A DNA stretch of 35,999 nucleotides from positions 1-35,999 of the forward strand of contig QFQB01000010.1 in assembly GCA_003241475.1 (NCBI GenBank). The letters run 5' to 3'. The translations under genes and the position numbers were made by a program. Origin of the DNA: Micavibrio aeruginosavorus (GTDB taxonomy: Bacteria > Pseudomonadota > Alphaproteobacteria > Micavibrionales > Micavibrionaceae). Positions within the stretch are counted from its first letter, which is position 1; every line of letters begins with the position of its first letter. The notes under the pieces were generated by a model. That model searched no databases, was not told the DNA's origin, and saw only the letters and a program-made list of their open reading frames with translations. Positions 14,985-23,201 of the stretch are shown here, piece after piece.

Positions 14985-15509
14985 ATGCTCATCCGCTTGC
15001 TTGCAATAGCTCTCCTGACAATCACTGTCGCTGCCTGCTCCTCGACAAAGGATGAAGCTGCGGATGGTGTCACTGTCGGTGAGCGCACAGATGGTGGTCC
15101 GCTCGATGGTACAGGCGTTTATGGTGATGGCTCGGTCAACGGCTCTGTCGTTCCCGGCTCTCAGCAAGACCTCGCAACCAACGTCGGCGACCGCGTTTTC
15201 TTCGCTTACGACTCTTCGGACCTCGCTCCGGAAGCCCGCGACACATTGAACCGTCAGGTTGAATGGTTGAACCGTTACCCGAACCTGCAAATCACGATCG
15301 AAGGTCACTCCGACGAACGCGGTACGCGCGAATACAACATCGCCCTTGGCGACCGTCGCGCAACGTCGGTTAAAAACTACCTCGTCTCGATGGGCGTTCC
15401 TGCTTCGCGCCTGAACACCATCAGCTATGGTAAAGAACGTCCGGCCGTTGTCGGCGATGATGCTGCCTCTTGGGCGCAGAACCGCCGCGGCGTTACGACC
15501 GTTCAGTAA
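14985..15509 (+). CDS. pal: Pal, peptidoglycan-associated lipoprotein
   Basis: The start is ATG 14985 with AAGGAG nine bases upstream. The product is 174 residues. The signal ends at lipobox TVAAC (C18), followed by an acidic, Gly-rich linker. The OmpA-like peptidoglycan-binding domain begins near VFFAYDSSDL and includes the classical ITIEGHSDERGTREYN and LGDRRATSVKNYL. Pal anchors the outer membrane to peptidoglycan and is moved to the division site by TolB and TolQRA. tolQRAB are not upstream in this window; the gene before pal is the SirB1-like gene, an unusual neighbour. cpoB follows after 20 bases. Confidence 0.96.
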   Translation: MLIRLLAIALLTITVAACSSTKDEAADGVTVGERTDGGPLDGTGVYGDGSVNGSVVPGSQQDLATNVGDRVFFAYDSSDLAPEARDTLNRQVEWLNRYPNLQITIEGHSDERGTREYNIALGDRRATSVKNYLVSMGVPASRLNTISYGKERPAVVGDDAASWAQNRRGVTTVQ

Positions 15510-15529
15510 GCTGAAAGACGTTTGATATT

Positions 15530-16489
15530 ATGAGCGGTTCCGTCCACCGTTTTAAGAAACAAGCATCGGCACAGAGGATCCTTCCTTTGTGCCTTTGCGG
15601 TCTTTTGGGCTTTACATTCCTCGTACCTGTTGCCCATGCGCAAAATTCCGATGTCCTTAACCGCCTTAAACGCATCGAAAACGATGTCGATACGCTGAAC
15701 CGTGCGGTCTACAAGGGCGAAACACCGCCGCCGTCGGCCGCCGACAACGGCGCGACCGCTGATCTCGAAGTCCGTCTCGGCCGCATTGAAAACGATCTTC
15801 GCGATTTGACCGGCAAGGTCGAACAGCAAGGATACGACACCCAGCAACTCCAGCAGAAAATGGATGCGCTGGAGCAGAACGCCCGCATGCGCCTTGATGC
15901 CATTGACGCGAAACTGGCCGGCGGGACGCCCATGGGCAATGTTCCGGCCATGACGCCGACGCAGCCCAATGCGGGCGGTAGCCCGACGAATGATCCGAAC
16001 GTCATCCCGCCGACCGCGCCCGACGGGACGCCTGCCGCTCTGCAGCCCGATGCCAATGCCGCCGCGAGCGAAGATGTGACGGGCGGGGAATTGGGTAGCA
16101 CCGACGCCGCTGGTTTGTACGAGCAGGGCTTCGCGCAGATCAAGGCGCAGGATTATGCGTCGGCCGAAAAGACCTTCGCCGCCTTCATGAAGAAATATCC
16201 CGACCACGCGCTGGCGCCCAACGCGCTCTACTGGCTGGGCGAGACATATTATGTGCGCAAGGACTACAACAAGGCCGCGCGCACCTTTGCAGAGGCCTAT
16301 CAGAAATATCCGGGCGGCCCGAAAGGCGCGGACAATCTGCTCAAGCTCGGTATGTCGCTCGCCGGCAAGGGCGAGAAGGACAATGCCTGCATTGCGCTCG
16401 GCCAGCTACGCAAAGAATATCCCAAAGGTCCCGAGCCTGTTCTCAAACGCGGCGAGCAGGAAATGTCCACGCTCGGTTGCGGCGCATAA
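15530..16489 (+). CDS. cpoB: CpoB (YbgF), Tol-Pal-associated periplasmic protein
   Basis: A 319-residue exported protein. A Sec signal ends at VAHA|Q (residues 35-38). An N-terminal coiled coil follows (about 39-125, heptads VLNRLKRIENDVDTLN, VRLGRIENDLRDL), then a Pro/Ala/Asp-rich linker (130-190) and C-terminal TPRs (195-310: YEQGFAQIKAQDYASAEKTF, ALYWLGETYYVRKDYNKAARTF). CpoB coordinates outer-membrane constriction with PBP1B-dependent septal synthesis. It lies 20 bases after pal, the usual partner order. Confidence 0.93.
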   Translation: MSGSVHRFKKQASAQRILPLCLCGLLGFTFLVPVAHAQNSDVLNRLKRIENDVDTLNRAVYKGETPPPSAADNGATADLEVRLGRIENDLRDLTGKVEQQGYDTQQLQQKMDALEQNARMRLDAIDAKLAGGTPMGNVPAMTPTQPNAGGSPTNDPNVIPPTAPDGTPAALQPDANAAASEDVTGGELGSTDAAGLYEQGFAQIKAQDYASAEKTFAAFMKKYPDHALAPNALYWLGETYYVRKDYNKAARTFAEAYQKYPGGPKGADNLLKLGMSLAGKGEKDNACIALGQLRKEYPKGPEPVLKRGEQEMSTLGCGA

Positions 16490-16531
16490 TCCGCAAGACG
16501 ATTCTTTAAAATTACTGTAAAAACGGAAATC

Positions 16532-17527
16532 ATGTCCGATCTTTCCGAAACCATCGCGCTGTTCGACAAAAGTTTTGACGCTGTTTTGCGCGGCGATCGT
16601 CCGCGTAGCATCGCCGTCGCCGTATCGGGCGGGCCGGATTCCATGGCGCTTTTATGGATGCTATCGCATCGTGGGCAGACAGATGGATTCAGTATTCTTG
16701 CCTATACGGTCGATCACGGGTTACGCGCTGAAAGCGCGGAAGAGGCCGCGCAGGTTGGAGAATGGGTGAAAAGTTGGCACCGCGTCGATCATCACATCCT
16801 GCGCTGGGAGGGAGAGAAGCCCGACAGCCGGATTCTGGAAGCGGCCCGCGCCGCGCGATACGGCTTGATGACGGACGATATGAAGCGCCGCGACATCGCG
16901 CATCTGTTCGTTGCTCACCAGCAAGACGATCAGGCCGAGACTTTCCTGATCCGCCTGACCAAAGGAAGCGGCCTTGACGGACTTGCGGGTATGCGCCCCG
17001 TTTCCGAGTTGAACGGCGTGCGCTTGCTACGTCCCCTTCTCGATATTCCAAAGAGTGAATTGCTGTTGTTGTGTCAGCGCAACAACATTCCCTACGTCAA
17101 TGATCCGACAAATGAAAACACGGACTACATGCGGCCGCGCCTGCGCGCTACGCAAGAGGTTTTGGAGCAGGAAGGTTTGAGCGCGAAGCGTCTTGCTACG
17201 ACCGCCCGCCGTTTGGCGCGCGCAAAAGCCGCGCTGGAAGATTTGTCGCACGAGCTTTTCGTGCGCGCCTGCGTGGAAGAGCAGGAAGAAGGTTTTCTTT
17301 TTGATTACAGGCTTTTGAAAGGCGCGCAGGAAGAACTGGTTTTACGCGTCATGCAAACGGCGATGGATGTCTTGCGTCCCGACGCCGATTACGCCCCGCG
17401 CATGGAGCGTCAGGAACAGCTTCTGGAACGCATCCTGCGCGACGGCGTCTTTAAAAGCGCAACGCTCGGCGGCTGTTTGTTTGCGCTCGACCGCAAAAAT
17501 GAGACATTATGGATTGGAAAGGAATGA
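16532..17527 (+). CDS. tilS: TilS, tRNA(Ile)-lysidine synthase, short form
   Basis: A 331-residue N-type ATP pyrophosphatase. The PP-loop SGGPDS is at residues 32-37, followed by YTVDHGLRAESAEEA and HQQDDQAETFLIRL, which define TilS. The enzyme converts C34 of tRNA-Ile(CAU) to lysidine so that AUA is read as isoleucine; it is normally essential. E. coli TilS has about 432 residues with an extra C-terminal domain; this version has only the core plus helical region, comparable to Aquifex TilS. The stop overlaps the next start (ATGA). Confidence 0.95.
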   Translation: MSDLSETIALFDKSFDAVLRGDRPRSIAVAVSGGPDSMALLWMLSHRGQTDGFSILAYTVDHGLRAESAEEAAQVGEWVKSWHRVDHHILRWEGEKPDSRILEAARAARYGLMTDDMKRRDIAHLFVAHQQDDQAETFLIRLTKGSGLDGLAGMRPVSELNGVRLLRPLLDIPKSELLLLCQRNNIPYVNDPTNENTDYMRPRLRATQEVLEQEGLSAKRLATTARRLARAKAALEDLSHELFVRACVEEQEEGFLFDYRLLKGAQEELVLRVMQTAMDVLRPDADYAPRMERQEQLLERILRDGVFKSATLGGCLFALDRKNETLWIGKE

Positions 17528-18207
17528 TTTTTTCCATGCGGCGCTTTTTGATGATCTCAGGATTGCTGGCCGGTCTATCGGCCCCTGCATTTGCGCAAAA
17601 TCCGGCGGCGCCCGCCGCGCCCGCTCCAGCCGTTCCTTCGCTGACGCCTTCGACGGAGCGGACGCCGTTGCGCGATTTCATGTTCCGCGGCTTTGTGATG
17701 GGCGTGGGCAAGGAAGACGTTCTCAAATACGAAAAGCTCGCCTTCTACAAGGAAGAGGGGAACAAGCTGTTCTACCTGTCCAAGCCGGACTATTTCCGCC
17801 GCCTGTTCGAATATGATTTCAGAAGCAACAAGTTATGGCGCATTCAGTATTCCTACGTTGAATATACCTACCCCAACGCCCAATCCATCGTAAACGACTA
17901 TTATGCGGAGTATGCGGCGCTGAAGCAGGCTTACGGCGAGCCCGCGCTCGAAGCGCCGCAGTGGAAAAACAAGAAGTATTACGATTATCCGGAATTCTGG
18001 GGCAGGGCTTTGCTGTCCAAAGATTTGCGTTTTTACACGGAATGGCGCTTCAAGGGGAACGTGCGCCTTGTGCTTGAATGTTATTTCGATGGCATGTTCT
18101 ATCAGCTGTACTACACGTTCGAGAAGATGGAGAATGCGCCGCAAACATCCGGCGGTATTCTGAATTTGCCCGGAGCCCCCGCCGCGCCGCAAAAAATGAA
18201 GCCTTAA
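17524..18207 (+). CDS. Secreted hypothetical protein, 227 aa
   Basis: A Sec signal (RRFLMISGLLAGLSAPAFAQ, cleavage after AFA) is followed by an Ala/Pro-rich linker and a compact, aromatic-rich domain (FYKEEGNKLFYLSKPDYFRR, KLWRIQYSYVEYTYPN, NVRLVLECYFDGMFYQLYY) with a Pro-rich end. The tyrosine-rich beta-like pattern suggests a periplasmic binding fold, but I do not know the family. ATG 17524 overlaps the tilS stop; ATG 17536 in the same frame is an alternative. It lies between tilS and ftsH, normally adjacent, so this gene is an insertion or a lineage-specific member. Confidence 0.8.
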   Translation: MIFSMRRFLMISGLLAGLSAPAFAQNPAAPAAPAPAVPSLTPSTERTPLRDFMFRGFVMGVGKEDVLKYEKLAFYKEEGNKLFYLSKPDYFRRLFEYDFRSNKLWRIQYSYVEYTYPNAQSIVNDYYAEYAALKQAYGEPALEAPQWKNKKYYDYPEFWGRALLSKDLRFYTEWRFKGNVRLVLECYFDGMFYQLYYTFEKMENAPQTSGGILNLPGAPAAPQKMKP

Positions 18208-18332
18208 TTCGGCCTGTTTTTAAATGCAATATGGCAAGGAAAGCGGCTTGTTTGTTTGGACATCCAAGCTATTTCCTCCTAAGATGTTTGGAATAATACA
18301 AGTTTTAGCGTTTTTGTAAGGGATTTATCGCA

Positions 18333-20258
18333 GTGAACGGTTTCGGTCGCAATCTGATGTTCTGGCTCGCCATCGGTTTTATGATGGTGTTTTTGTTCAA
18401 TATTTTTCAAGGAGCACAGACGGGTAGTAACTCCGGCGGCCGCGCCGAGCTGATGGCCTATTCCGATTTTATGGCCGAAGCCAAAGCGGGCCGCATTTCC
18501 GATGTCACCATCAAGGGGCAGGAAGTGGCGGGGCATTTCACGTCGGGCGGCGAGTCTTTCAAGGCACGCATTCCGGCCAATGAAAATGTCGTGGACCGCT
18601 TGAACGGCACGGGCGTAAAAATCACCGCCGAAGCGGAAGATCCAGAAAAAATCAGCGCCATGGGTATTCTGATCTCGTGGTTCCCGATGCTGCTTTTGAT
18701 CGGCGTGTGGATTTTCTTCATGCGCCAGATGCAGGGCAAGGGCGGCGGCGGCGCGATGGGGTTCGGCAAATCCCGCGCCAGACTGCTGACCGAAAAACAC
18801 GGCCGCGTGACATTCGAGGATGTCGCAGGCATCGAAGAGGCCAAAGTCGAATTGCAGGAAATCGTCGAATTCCTGAAAGACCCGCAAAAATTCCAGCGTC
18901 TTGGCGGGAAGATTCCCAAAGGCGCTTTGCTCGTTGGTCCTCCGGGTACGGGTAAAACGCTAACCGCGCGCGCGGTGGCCGGCGAAGCCAACGTGCCGTT
19001 TTTTACGATTTCAGGTTCCGACTTCGTGGAGATGTTCGTCGGCGTCGGCGCTTCCCGCGTGCGCGATATGTTCGAGCAGGCGAAGAAAAATGCGCCCTGC
19101 ATTATCTTTATCGACGAGATCGACGCTGTGGGCCGTCATCGCGGCGCCGGACTTGGCGGCGGCAATGACGAGCGCGAACAAACGCTCAACCAGCTGCTGG
19201 TGGAGATGGACGGGTTCGAAGCCAATGAAGGCGTGATCCTGATCGCTGCCACCAACCGCCCCGATGTACTGGACCCCGCGCTGTTGCGTCCTGGGCGTTT
19301 TGACCGCCAGATCGTCGTGCCGCTTCCCGACGTCAAGGGCCGCGAGCGCATCTTGGGCGTCCACATGAAAAAAGTGCCGCTGGCGCAAAATGTGATCGCT
19401 TCCACGCTGGCCCGCGGAACGCCCGGTTTTTCCGGCGCGGACCTTGCCAACCTGGTCAACGAGGCTGCGCTTCTGGCCGCCCGCCGCGGCAAGCGCGTCG
19501 TCGGCATGAGCGAATTCGAAGACGCCAAAGACAAAGTGATGATGGGCGCCGAGCGCAAATCCATGGTCATGACGGAAAACGAGAAAAAGCTCACCGCCTA
19601 TCACGAAGCCGGTCATGCCGTTGTCGCGCTTCATGAGGAAGAATCTGACCCCATTCACAAAGCGACGATCATTCCGCGCGGCCGTGCGCTGGGTATGGTT
19701 ATGCGTCTTCCCGAAGGCGACCGCATCTCTATTTCCAAAGCGAAACTCAAAGCCGATCTTGCCGTTGCCATGGGCGGACGCATTGCCGAAGAGATTATCT
19801 TCGGTGCGGAAAAAGTGACGACGGGCGCAAGCTCCGATATCCGCATGGCGACCGATATGGCCCGCCGCATGGTGACCGAATGGGGTATGTCCGACAAGCT
19901 CGGCCCGATTTTGTACAGCGCCAATCAGGAGGAAGTGTTCCTCGGCCATTCCGTCTCGCAGACAAAGAATCTTTCCGACGATACGGCGGCGATCATCGAT
20001 GCGGAGATCAAGCAGATCGTCCAGACGGCGTATGCGCGGGCAACGGAAATCCTGACCACGCATATCGAGCAGTTGCATGCGGTGGCCAAGGCGCTGCTGG
20101 AGTATGAAATGCTTTCGGGCGACGAGATCAAGGGATTGCTTCGCGGCGAGCCGATCTTGCGCGATACATCGGACGAGCCTGTGAACACAGGTCCGCGATC
20201 CTCCGTGCCTTCCACGGGCGGTAGCAATTTCAGCGGTCCGGAAACGCAAGGCGTTTAA
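18333..20258 (+). CDS. ftsH: FtsH, membrane-bound ATP-dependent zinc metalloprotease
   Basis: A 641-residue AAA+ protease starting at GTG 18333. Two transmembrane helices (residues 9-25 and 111-130) flank the periplasmic domain. Walker A GPPGTGKT is at 202-209, Walker B IIFIDEID at 257-264, the second region of homology (NRPDVLDPALLRPGRFDRQ) at 308-326, and the zinc motif HEAGH at 424-428. FtsH degrades membrane proteins, LpxC and sigma32 in E. coli. The C-terminus is Ser/Gly/Pro-rich and probably disordered. It has its own 125-base upstream gap, and an 8-cysteine protein follows after five bases. Confidence 0.97.
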   Translation: MNGFGRNLMFWLAIGFMMVFLFNIFQGAQTGSNSGGRAELMAYSDFMAEAKAGRISDVTIKGQEVAGHFTSGGESFKARIPANENVVDRLNGTGVKITAEAEDPEKISAMGILISWFPMLLLIGVWIFFMRQMQGKGGGGAMGFGKSRARLLTEKHGRVTFEDVAGIEEAKVELQEIVEFLKDPQKFQRLGGKIPKGALLVGPPGTGKTLTARAVAGEANVPFFTISGSDFVEMFVGVGASRVRDMFEQAKKNAPCIIFIDEIDAVGRHRGAGLGGGNDEREQTLNQLLVEMDGFEANEGVILIAATNRPDVLDPALLRPGRFDRQIVVPLPDVKGRERILGVHMKKVPLAQNVIASTLARGTPGFSGADLANLVNEAALLAARRGKRVVGMSEFEDAKDKVMMGAERKSMVMTENEKKLTAYHEAGHAVVALHEEESDPIHKATIIPRGRALGMVMRLPEGDRISISKAKLKADLAVAMGGRIAEEIIFGAEKVTTGASSDIRMATDMARRMVTEWGMSDKLGPILYSANQEEVFLGHSVSQTKNLSDDTAAIIDAEIKQIVQTAYARATEILTTHIEQLHAVAKALLEYEMLSGDEIKGLLRGEPILRDTSDEPVNTGPRSSVPSTGGSNFSGPETQGV

Positions 20259-20263
20259 TTACG

Positions 20264-20737
20264 ATGCGAGCGGGTCTTTTCTTTTTCCTGTTCGCGTTTT
20301 TCCTTCCTGTTGTGGCCCATGCCCAAACACGCGCCTGCACCGAAATGGGATGCGAGAACGGGATTTCGTTCACGGTCGATCCGGCGCAGGAGTGGAAGAA
20401 CGGGCAGTACGAAATCTCTTTGGCGCTTGATTATAAAAAGGTGATCTGCCGCGGCGAGTTGCCGTTAAATGCGTGCGAAGACGGGCCGACTTTTTATTGC
20501 GACGACAAGGATGTGACGATCATCGAAAGCGGCTGCGCCTTGCCGAAAGATCAGCACGCCATCGGCGGCATCAAAATCAATGAAGAGCCGAACAAGGTGA
20601 TCGTGCGCGTGGCGCGCAATTACCGCACAATGGTCACGCGCACCATCGTGCCGCAGTATCAGACACTCATACCCAATGGCGCTGGATGTGGACCGGTTTG
20701 CCGGTCTGCCAGTTACGATTTATTTTCAGCAAATTAG
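20264..20737 (+). CDS. Small secreted cysteine-rich protein, 157 aa
   Basis: A Sec signal (FFFLFAFFLPVVAHA, cleavage before Q21) precedes a mature protein with eight cysteines (25, 30, 62, 71, 79, 91, 142, 146), enough for four disulfides. I do not recognise the family. The gene starts five bases after ftsH but has no clear Shine-Dalgarno, so it may depend on translational coupling. It converges with the gene at 20740. A role in FtsH-linked envelope quality control is inference from position only. Confidence 0.75.
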   Translation: MRAGLFFFLFAFFLPVVAHAQTRACTEMGCENGISFTVDPAQEWKNGQYEISLALDYKKVICRGELPLNACEDGPTFYCDDKDVTIIESGCALPKDQHAIGGIKINEEPNKVIVRVARNYRTMVTRTIVPQYQTLIPNGAGCGPVCRSASYDLFSAN

Positions 20738-20739
20738 GC

Positions 20740-21165
20740 TTACGGGGCGGGCAATGAAAGTCTTTGCGGTTTGCCTGCAAGTTTCAAAGGTTGGCGGTTG
20801 CTTTCAAGATCTTCGACAATTTCCTTGTAGATGCGTTTGTAGCGCGAGAGGGCGAGTTCCGCGCGCGGAATGGTATCGTCTACTGGATAAAAATCCGGCC
20901 AGTCTTCTTGCAGACTGCGCAAGCTATAGCCGTTTTCCTGATAGATGGCCGATGCCTGGGATTTTAAAAAATCGTCGAAGCCTTGGTCCGATTCGAAATG
21001 CGTGCCGAGATAACCCAGAAAATCTGCGCTGACGGCTTCGTACGTGTCCCAGCGTTTGGTGTGTTCGTCACCGGGGGGCACGCTGACGGCGGCCTGGAAC
21101 GCATGGTCCATTGCAACACTGTGTAACGCTATTTTGTCTTGCCAGTCGGCTTCGATGATTTGCAT
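20740..21165 (-). CDS. Hypothetical cytosolic protein, 141 aa
   Basis: A soluble, acidic 141-residue protein with no signal peptide or membrane helix. I chose ATG 21165 because AGGA lies nine bases upstream; ATG 21183 in the same frame would add six residues and lacks a ribosome-binding site. Helix-rich, with aromatic clusters (WPDFYPVDDT, LSRYKRIYKEIVEDL). Not recognised. It converges with the secreted protein gene, two bases apart at the stops. Confidence 0.7.
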   Translation of the reverse strand: MQIIEADWQDKIALHSVAMDHAFQAAVSVPPGDEHTKRWDTYEAVSADFLGYLGTHFESDQGFDDFLKSQASAIYQENGYSLRSLQEDWPDFYPVDDTIPRAELALSRYKRIYKEIVEDLESNRQPLKLAGKPQRLSLPAP

Positions 21166-21280
21166 AGTTAATGTTCCTGACATCAGGGCACTCTAACGGT
21201 TTGTGATAATTATGTCAAACAAAGACGTGTGCCGTTAACTTTTATGGCCGAAAGGCCGATTTTGGTTTAAAAACAATTCT

Positions 21281-22648
21281 ATGAGTTCGAATCGCAGGCA
21301 GTATTTCGGCACCGACGGCATCCGCGGCAAAGCCAACACCCCCCCCATGACAGCCGACATGGCGCTTCGCGTCGCCATGGCGACGGCCTATGTCCTGCGC
21401 GCCAAGCAAAAGGGCAATGTGATGAACCGCGCGGTGATCGGCAAGGATACGCGCCTGTCGGGGTATATGCTGGAACAAGCCATGGCGTCGGGGTTTGTCG
21501 CGATGGGGATGGAAGTGATTTTTACCGGCCCCGTGCCGACCCCCGCCATCGCCATGCTGACGCGCTCGTTGCGCGCCGATATCGGCGTGATGATCTCGGC
21601 CAGCCACAACCCGTATCAGGACAACGGGATCAAGTTGTTCGGAAGCGACGGATATAAATTGTCTGATGCGCTGGAGCTGGAAATCGAATCCGCGCTGGAG
21701 ATGGACCAGAACGAGCTGCTGCCTTCGCCGGATTTGATCGGCAAGGCGTTCCGCATCGACGATGCGGGCGGACGCTATATCGAATTTTTGAAAGGCGGCA
21801 TGCCCAAGGGCGAAAGCCTGAAGGGGCTTCGCATCGTAGTGGACGGCGCGCATGGCGCGGCCTATAAAATTGCGCCGCAATTGCTGTGGGAGCTTGAAGC
21901 GGATGTTGTCAGTATCGGCGACCGTCCCGATGGCCGCAATATCAATGACGGGTTCGGCGCAACGGATGTCGCAAACCTGCAAAAGAAAGTTGTCGAAGAA
22001 AAAGCCGATCTGGGCATCGCGCTGGACGGGGATGCCGACCGTCTTATCATGGTGGACGAGACGGGCCGCAAGATCGACGGCGACCAGCTGATGGCGCTGC
22101 TGGCCGTTAGCATGAAAGAGCGCGGCGCATTGGCGCATGACACGCTGGTGACTACGGTGATGTCGAACCTCGGCCTCGAGCGATTTCTGGAATCCAAGAA
22201 AATCAAGCTGGAGCGCACGGCGGTGGGCGACCGATATGTGGTCGAGCGCATGCGAAGCGGCGGGTTCAACCTTGGCGGCGAGCAGTCTGGGCATATCATT
22301 TTGTCCGATTTCGGCACGACGGGCGACGGCTTGCTGGCAGCAATGCAGGTTCTGGGCGTCATTCAAAAATCCGGCAAGAAGGCGAGCGAGGTTTGCAAAT
22401 TGTTCGAGCCTCTGCCGCAGCTTTTGAAAAACGTACGGTTCGATCCATCGAAAAAGCCGCTCGATGATGAAAGCGTGAAAAGCGCGATCGGCGCGGCTGA
22501 AAAAACGTTGCTGAACAACGGACGCCTCCTGATTAGAAAATCGGGAACTGAGCCTCTGATCCGCGTGATGGCGGAAGGGGACGATGAAAAGAAAATTCAA
22601 AAGATCGTCGGCGATTTGTGCGACGTGATAGAAAAGGCCGCGGGATGA
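21281..22648 (+). CDS. glmM: GlmM, phosphoglucosamine mutase
   Basis: A 455-residue alpha-D-phosphohexomutase. It interconverts glucosamine-6-phosphate and glucosamine-1-phosphate on the way to UDP-GlcNAc for peptidoglycan and lipopolysaccharide. The start YFGTDGIRGKAN is typical. The phosphoserine loop ISASHNPYQDNGIK puts the catalytic residue at S108. The metal loop is DGDADRLIMVD and the C-terminal phosphate loop is RKSGTEPLIRVM. Length matches the family. No obvious Shine-Dalgarno is visible. The stop overlaps the next start by ATGA. Proximity to ftsH is normal in proteobacteria, here broken by two small genes. Confidence 0.97.
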   Translation: MSSNRRQYFGTDGIRGKANTPPMTADMALRVAMATAYVLRAKQKGNVMNRAVIGKDTRLSGYMLEQAMASGFVAMGMEVIFTGPVPTPAIAMLTRSLRADIGVMISASHNPYQDNGIKLFGSDGYKLSDALELEIESALEMDQNELLPSPDLIGKAFRIDDAGGRYIEFLKGGMPKGESLKGLRIVVDGAHGAAYKIAPQLLWELEADVVSIGDRPDGRNINDGFGATDVANLQKKVVEEKADLGIALDGDADRLIMVDETGRKIDGDQLMALLAVSMKERGALAHDTLVTTVMSNLGLERFLESKKIKLERTAVGDRYVVERMRSGGFNLGGEQSGHIILSDFGTTGDGLLAAMQVLGVIQKSGKKASEVCKLFEPLPQLLKNVRFDPSKKPLDDESVKSAIGAAEKTLLNNGRLLIRKSGTEPLIRVMAEGDDEKKIQKIVGDLCDVIEKAAG

Positions 22649-23178
22649 AGGGTGTGAAGGGTGTAAGTTTCGGCGTGCGGTTTTATCGCCGCGCGGGGAT
22701 GAAAACGGGCGCAAAAGACGCGGGGCGCAGCGATGTCGCCAACACGATCGAGGCCATAGACGAGCTGGAGCAAGCCATGACGACACAAAGCCCGAGTATG
22801 ATAAGTGATATTCCCGAGCAAACCATAAGCAGGCAGCCGCTTCATCCGGATCAGGAACTGACCGCGCCCAAAGCGGATATCGCGCAGCACACGGTCAATA
22901 CGTCCGCGCCGCCCGCGGGTTTAAAGGAAAAAGCGCTCTGGATGGCGGCGAAGGAAGGCGATTGCTACGCCATACGTTTGCTGGTAATGGACGGCGCGGA
23001 TCTTGACGCGCGCGATCCCCAAGGCCGCACGGCCGTCAACATCGCCACGCAATACAACCGGAAAGAGGCTCTGAAAACCCTTCTGGCGGCTAAAGAAATG
23101 CGCACGATGGCCAAGCTCGGCGAACTGCCGCAGACAAGTTTCTTCAAAAAATTCGACAAGAGTAAAACCGGAAGCTAG
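22645..23178 (+). CDS. Ankyrin-repeat protein, 177 aa
   Basis: ATG 22645 overlaps the glmM stop, so translation is coupled. The first 35 residues are basic, residues 45-95 are polar and low-complexity, and residues 98-155 form about two ankyrin repeats (LKEKALWMAAKEGDCYAIRLL, GADLDARDPQGRTAVNIATQ, EALKTLLAAKEMR). Ankyrin repeats are protein-interaction modules; two is the low end for a stable fold. No signal peptide. Its coupling to glmM suggests the same expression unit, not necessarily the same pathway. An earlier in-frame ATG at 22618 would overlap glmM heavily and is not preferred. Confidence 0.82.
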   Translation: MKGVKGVSFGVRFYRRAGMKTGAKDAGRSDVANTIEAIDELEQAMTTQSPSMISDIPEQTISRQPLHPDQELTAPKADIAQHTVNTSAPPAGLKEKALWMAAKEGDCYAIRLLVMDGADLDARDPQGRTAVNIATQYNRKEALKTLLAAKEMRTMAKLGELPQTSFFKKFDKSKTGS

Positions 23179-23201
23179 AAAAAACGGACGAGAGTATTGC
23201 T

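Noticed and set aside
18208..18332. sigma70 promoter for ftsH
   Set aside because: TTGGAC and AATAAT are present but too far apart (about 30 bases); no acceptable pair found by eye.
18458..20249. Long open frames on the minus strand inside ftsH
   Set aside because: They mirror the strongly supported ftsH frame, have no ribosome-binding site and no recognisable motif; high third-position GC creates such shadows.
21242..22786. 514-codon open frame opposite glmM
   Set aside because: It is antisense to a full-length, motif-complete glmM and has no family features.
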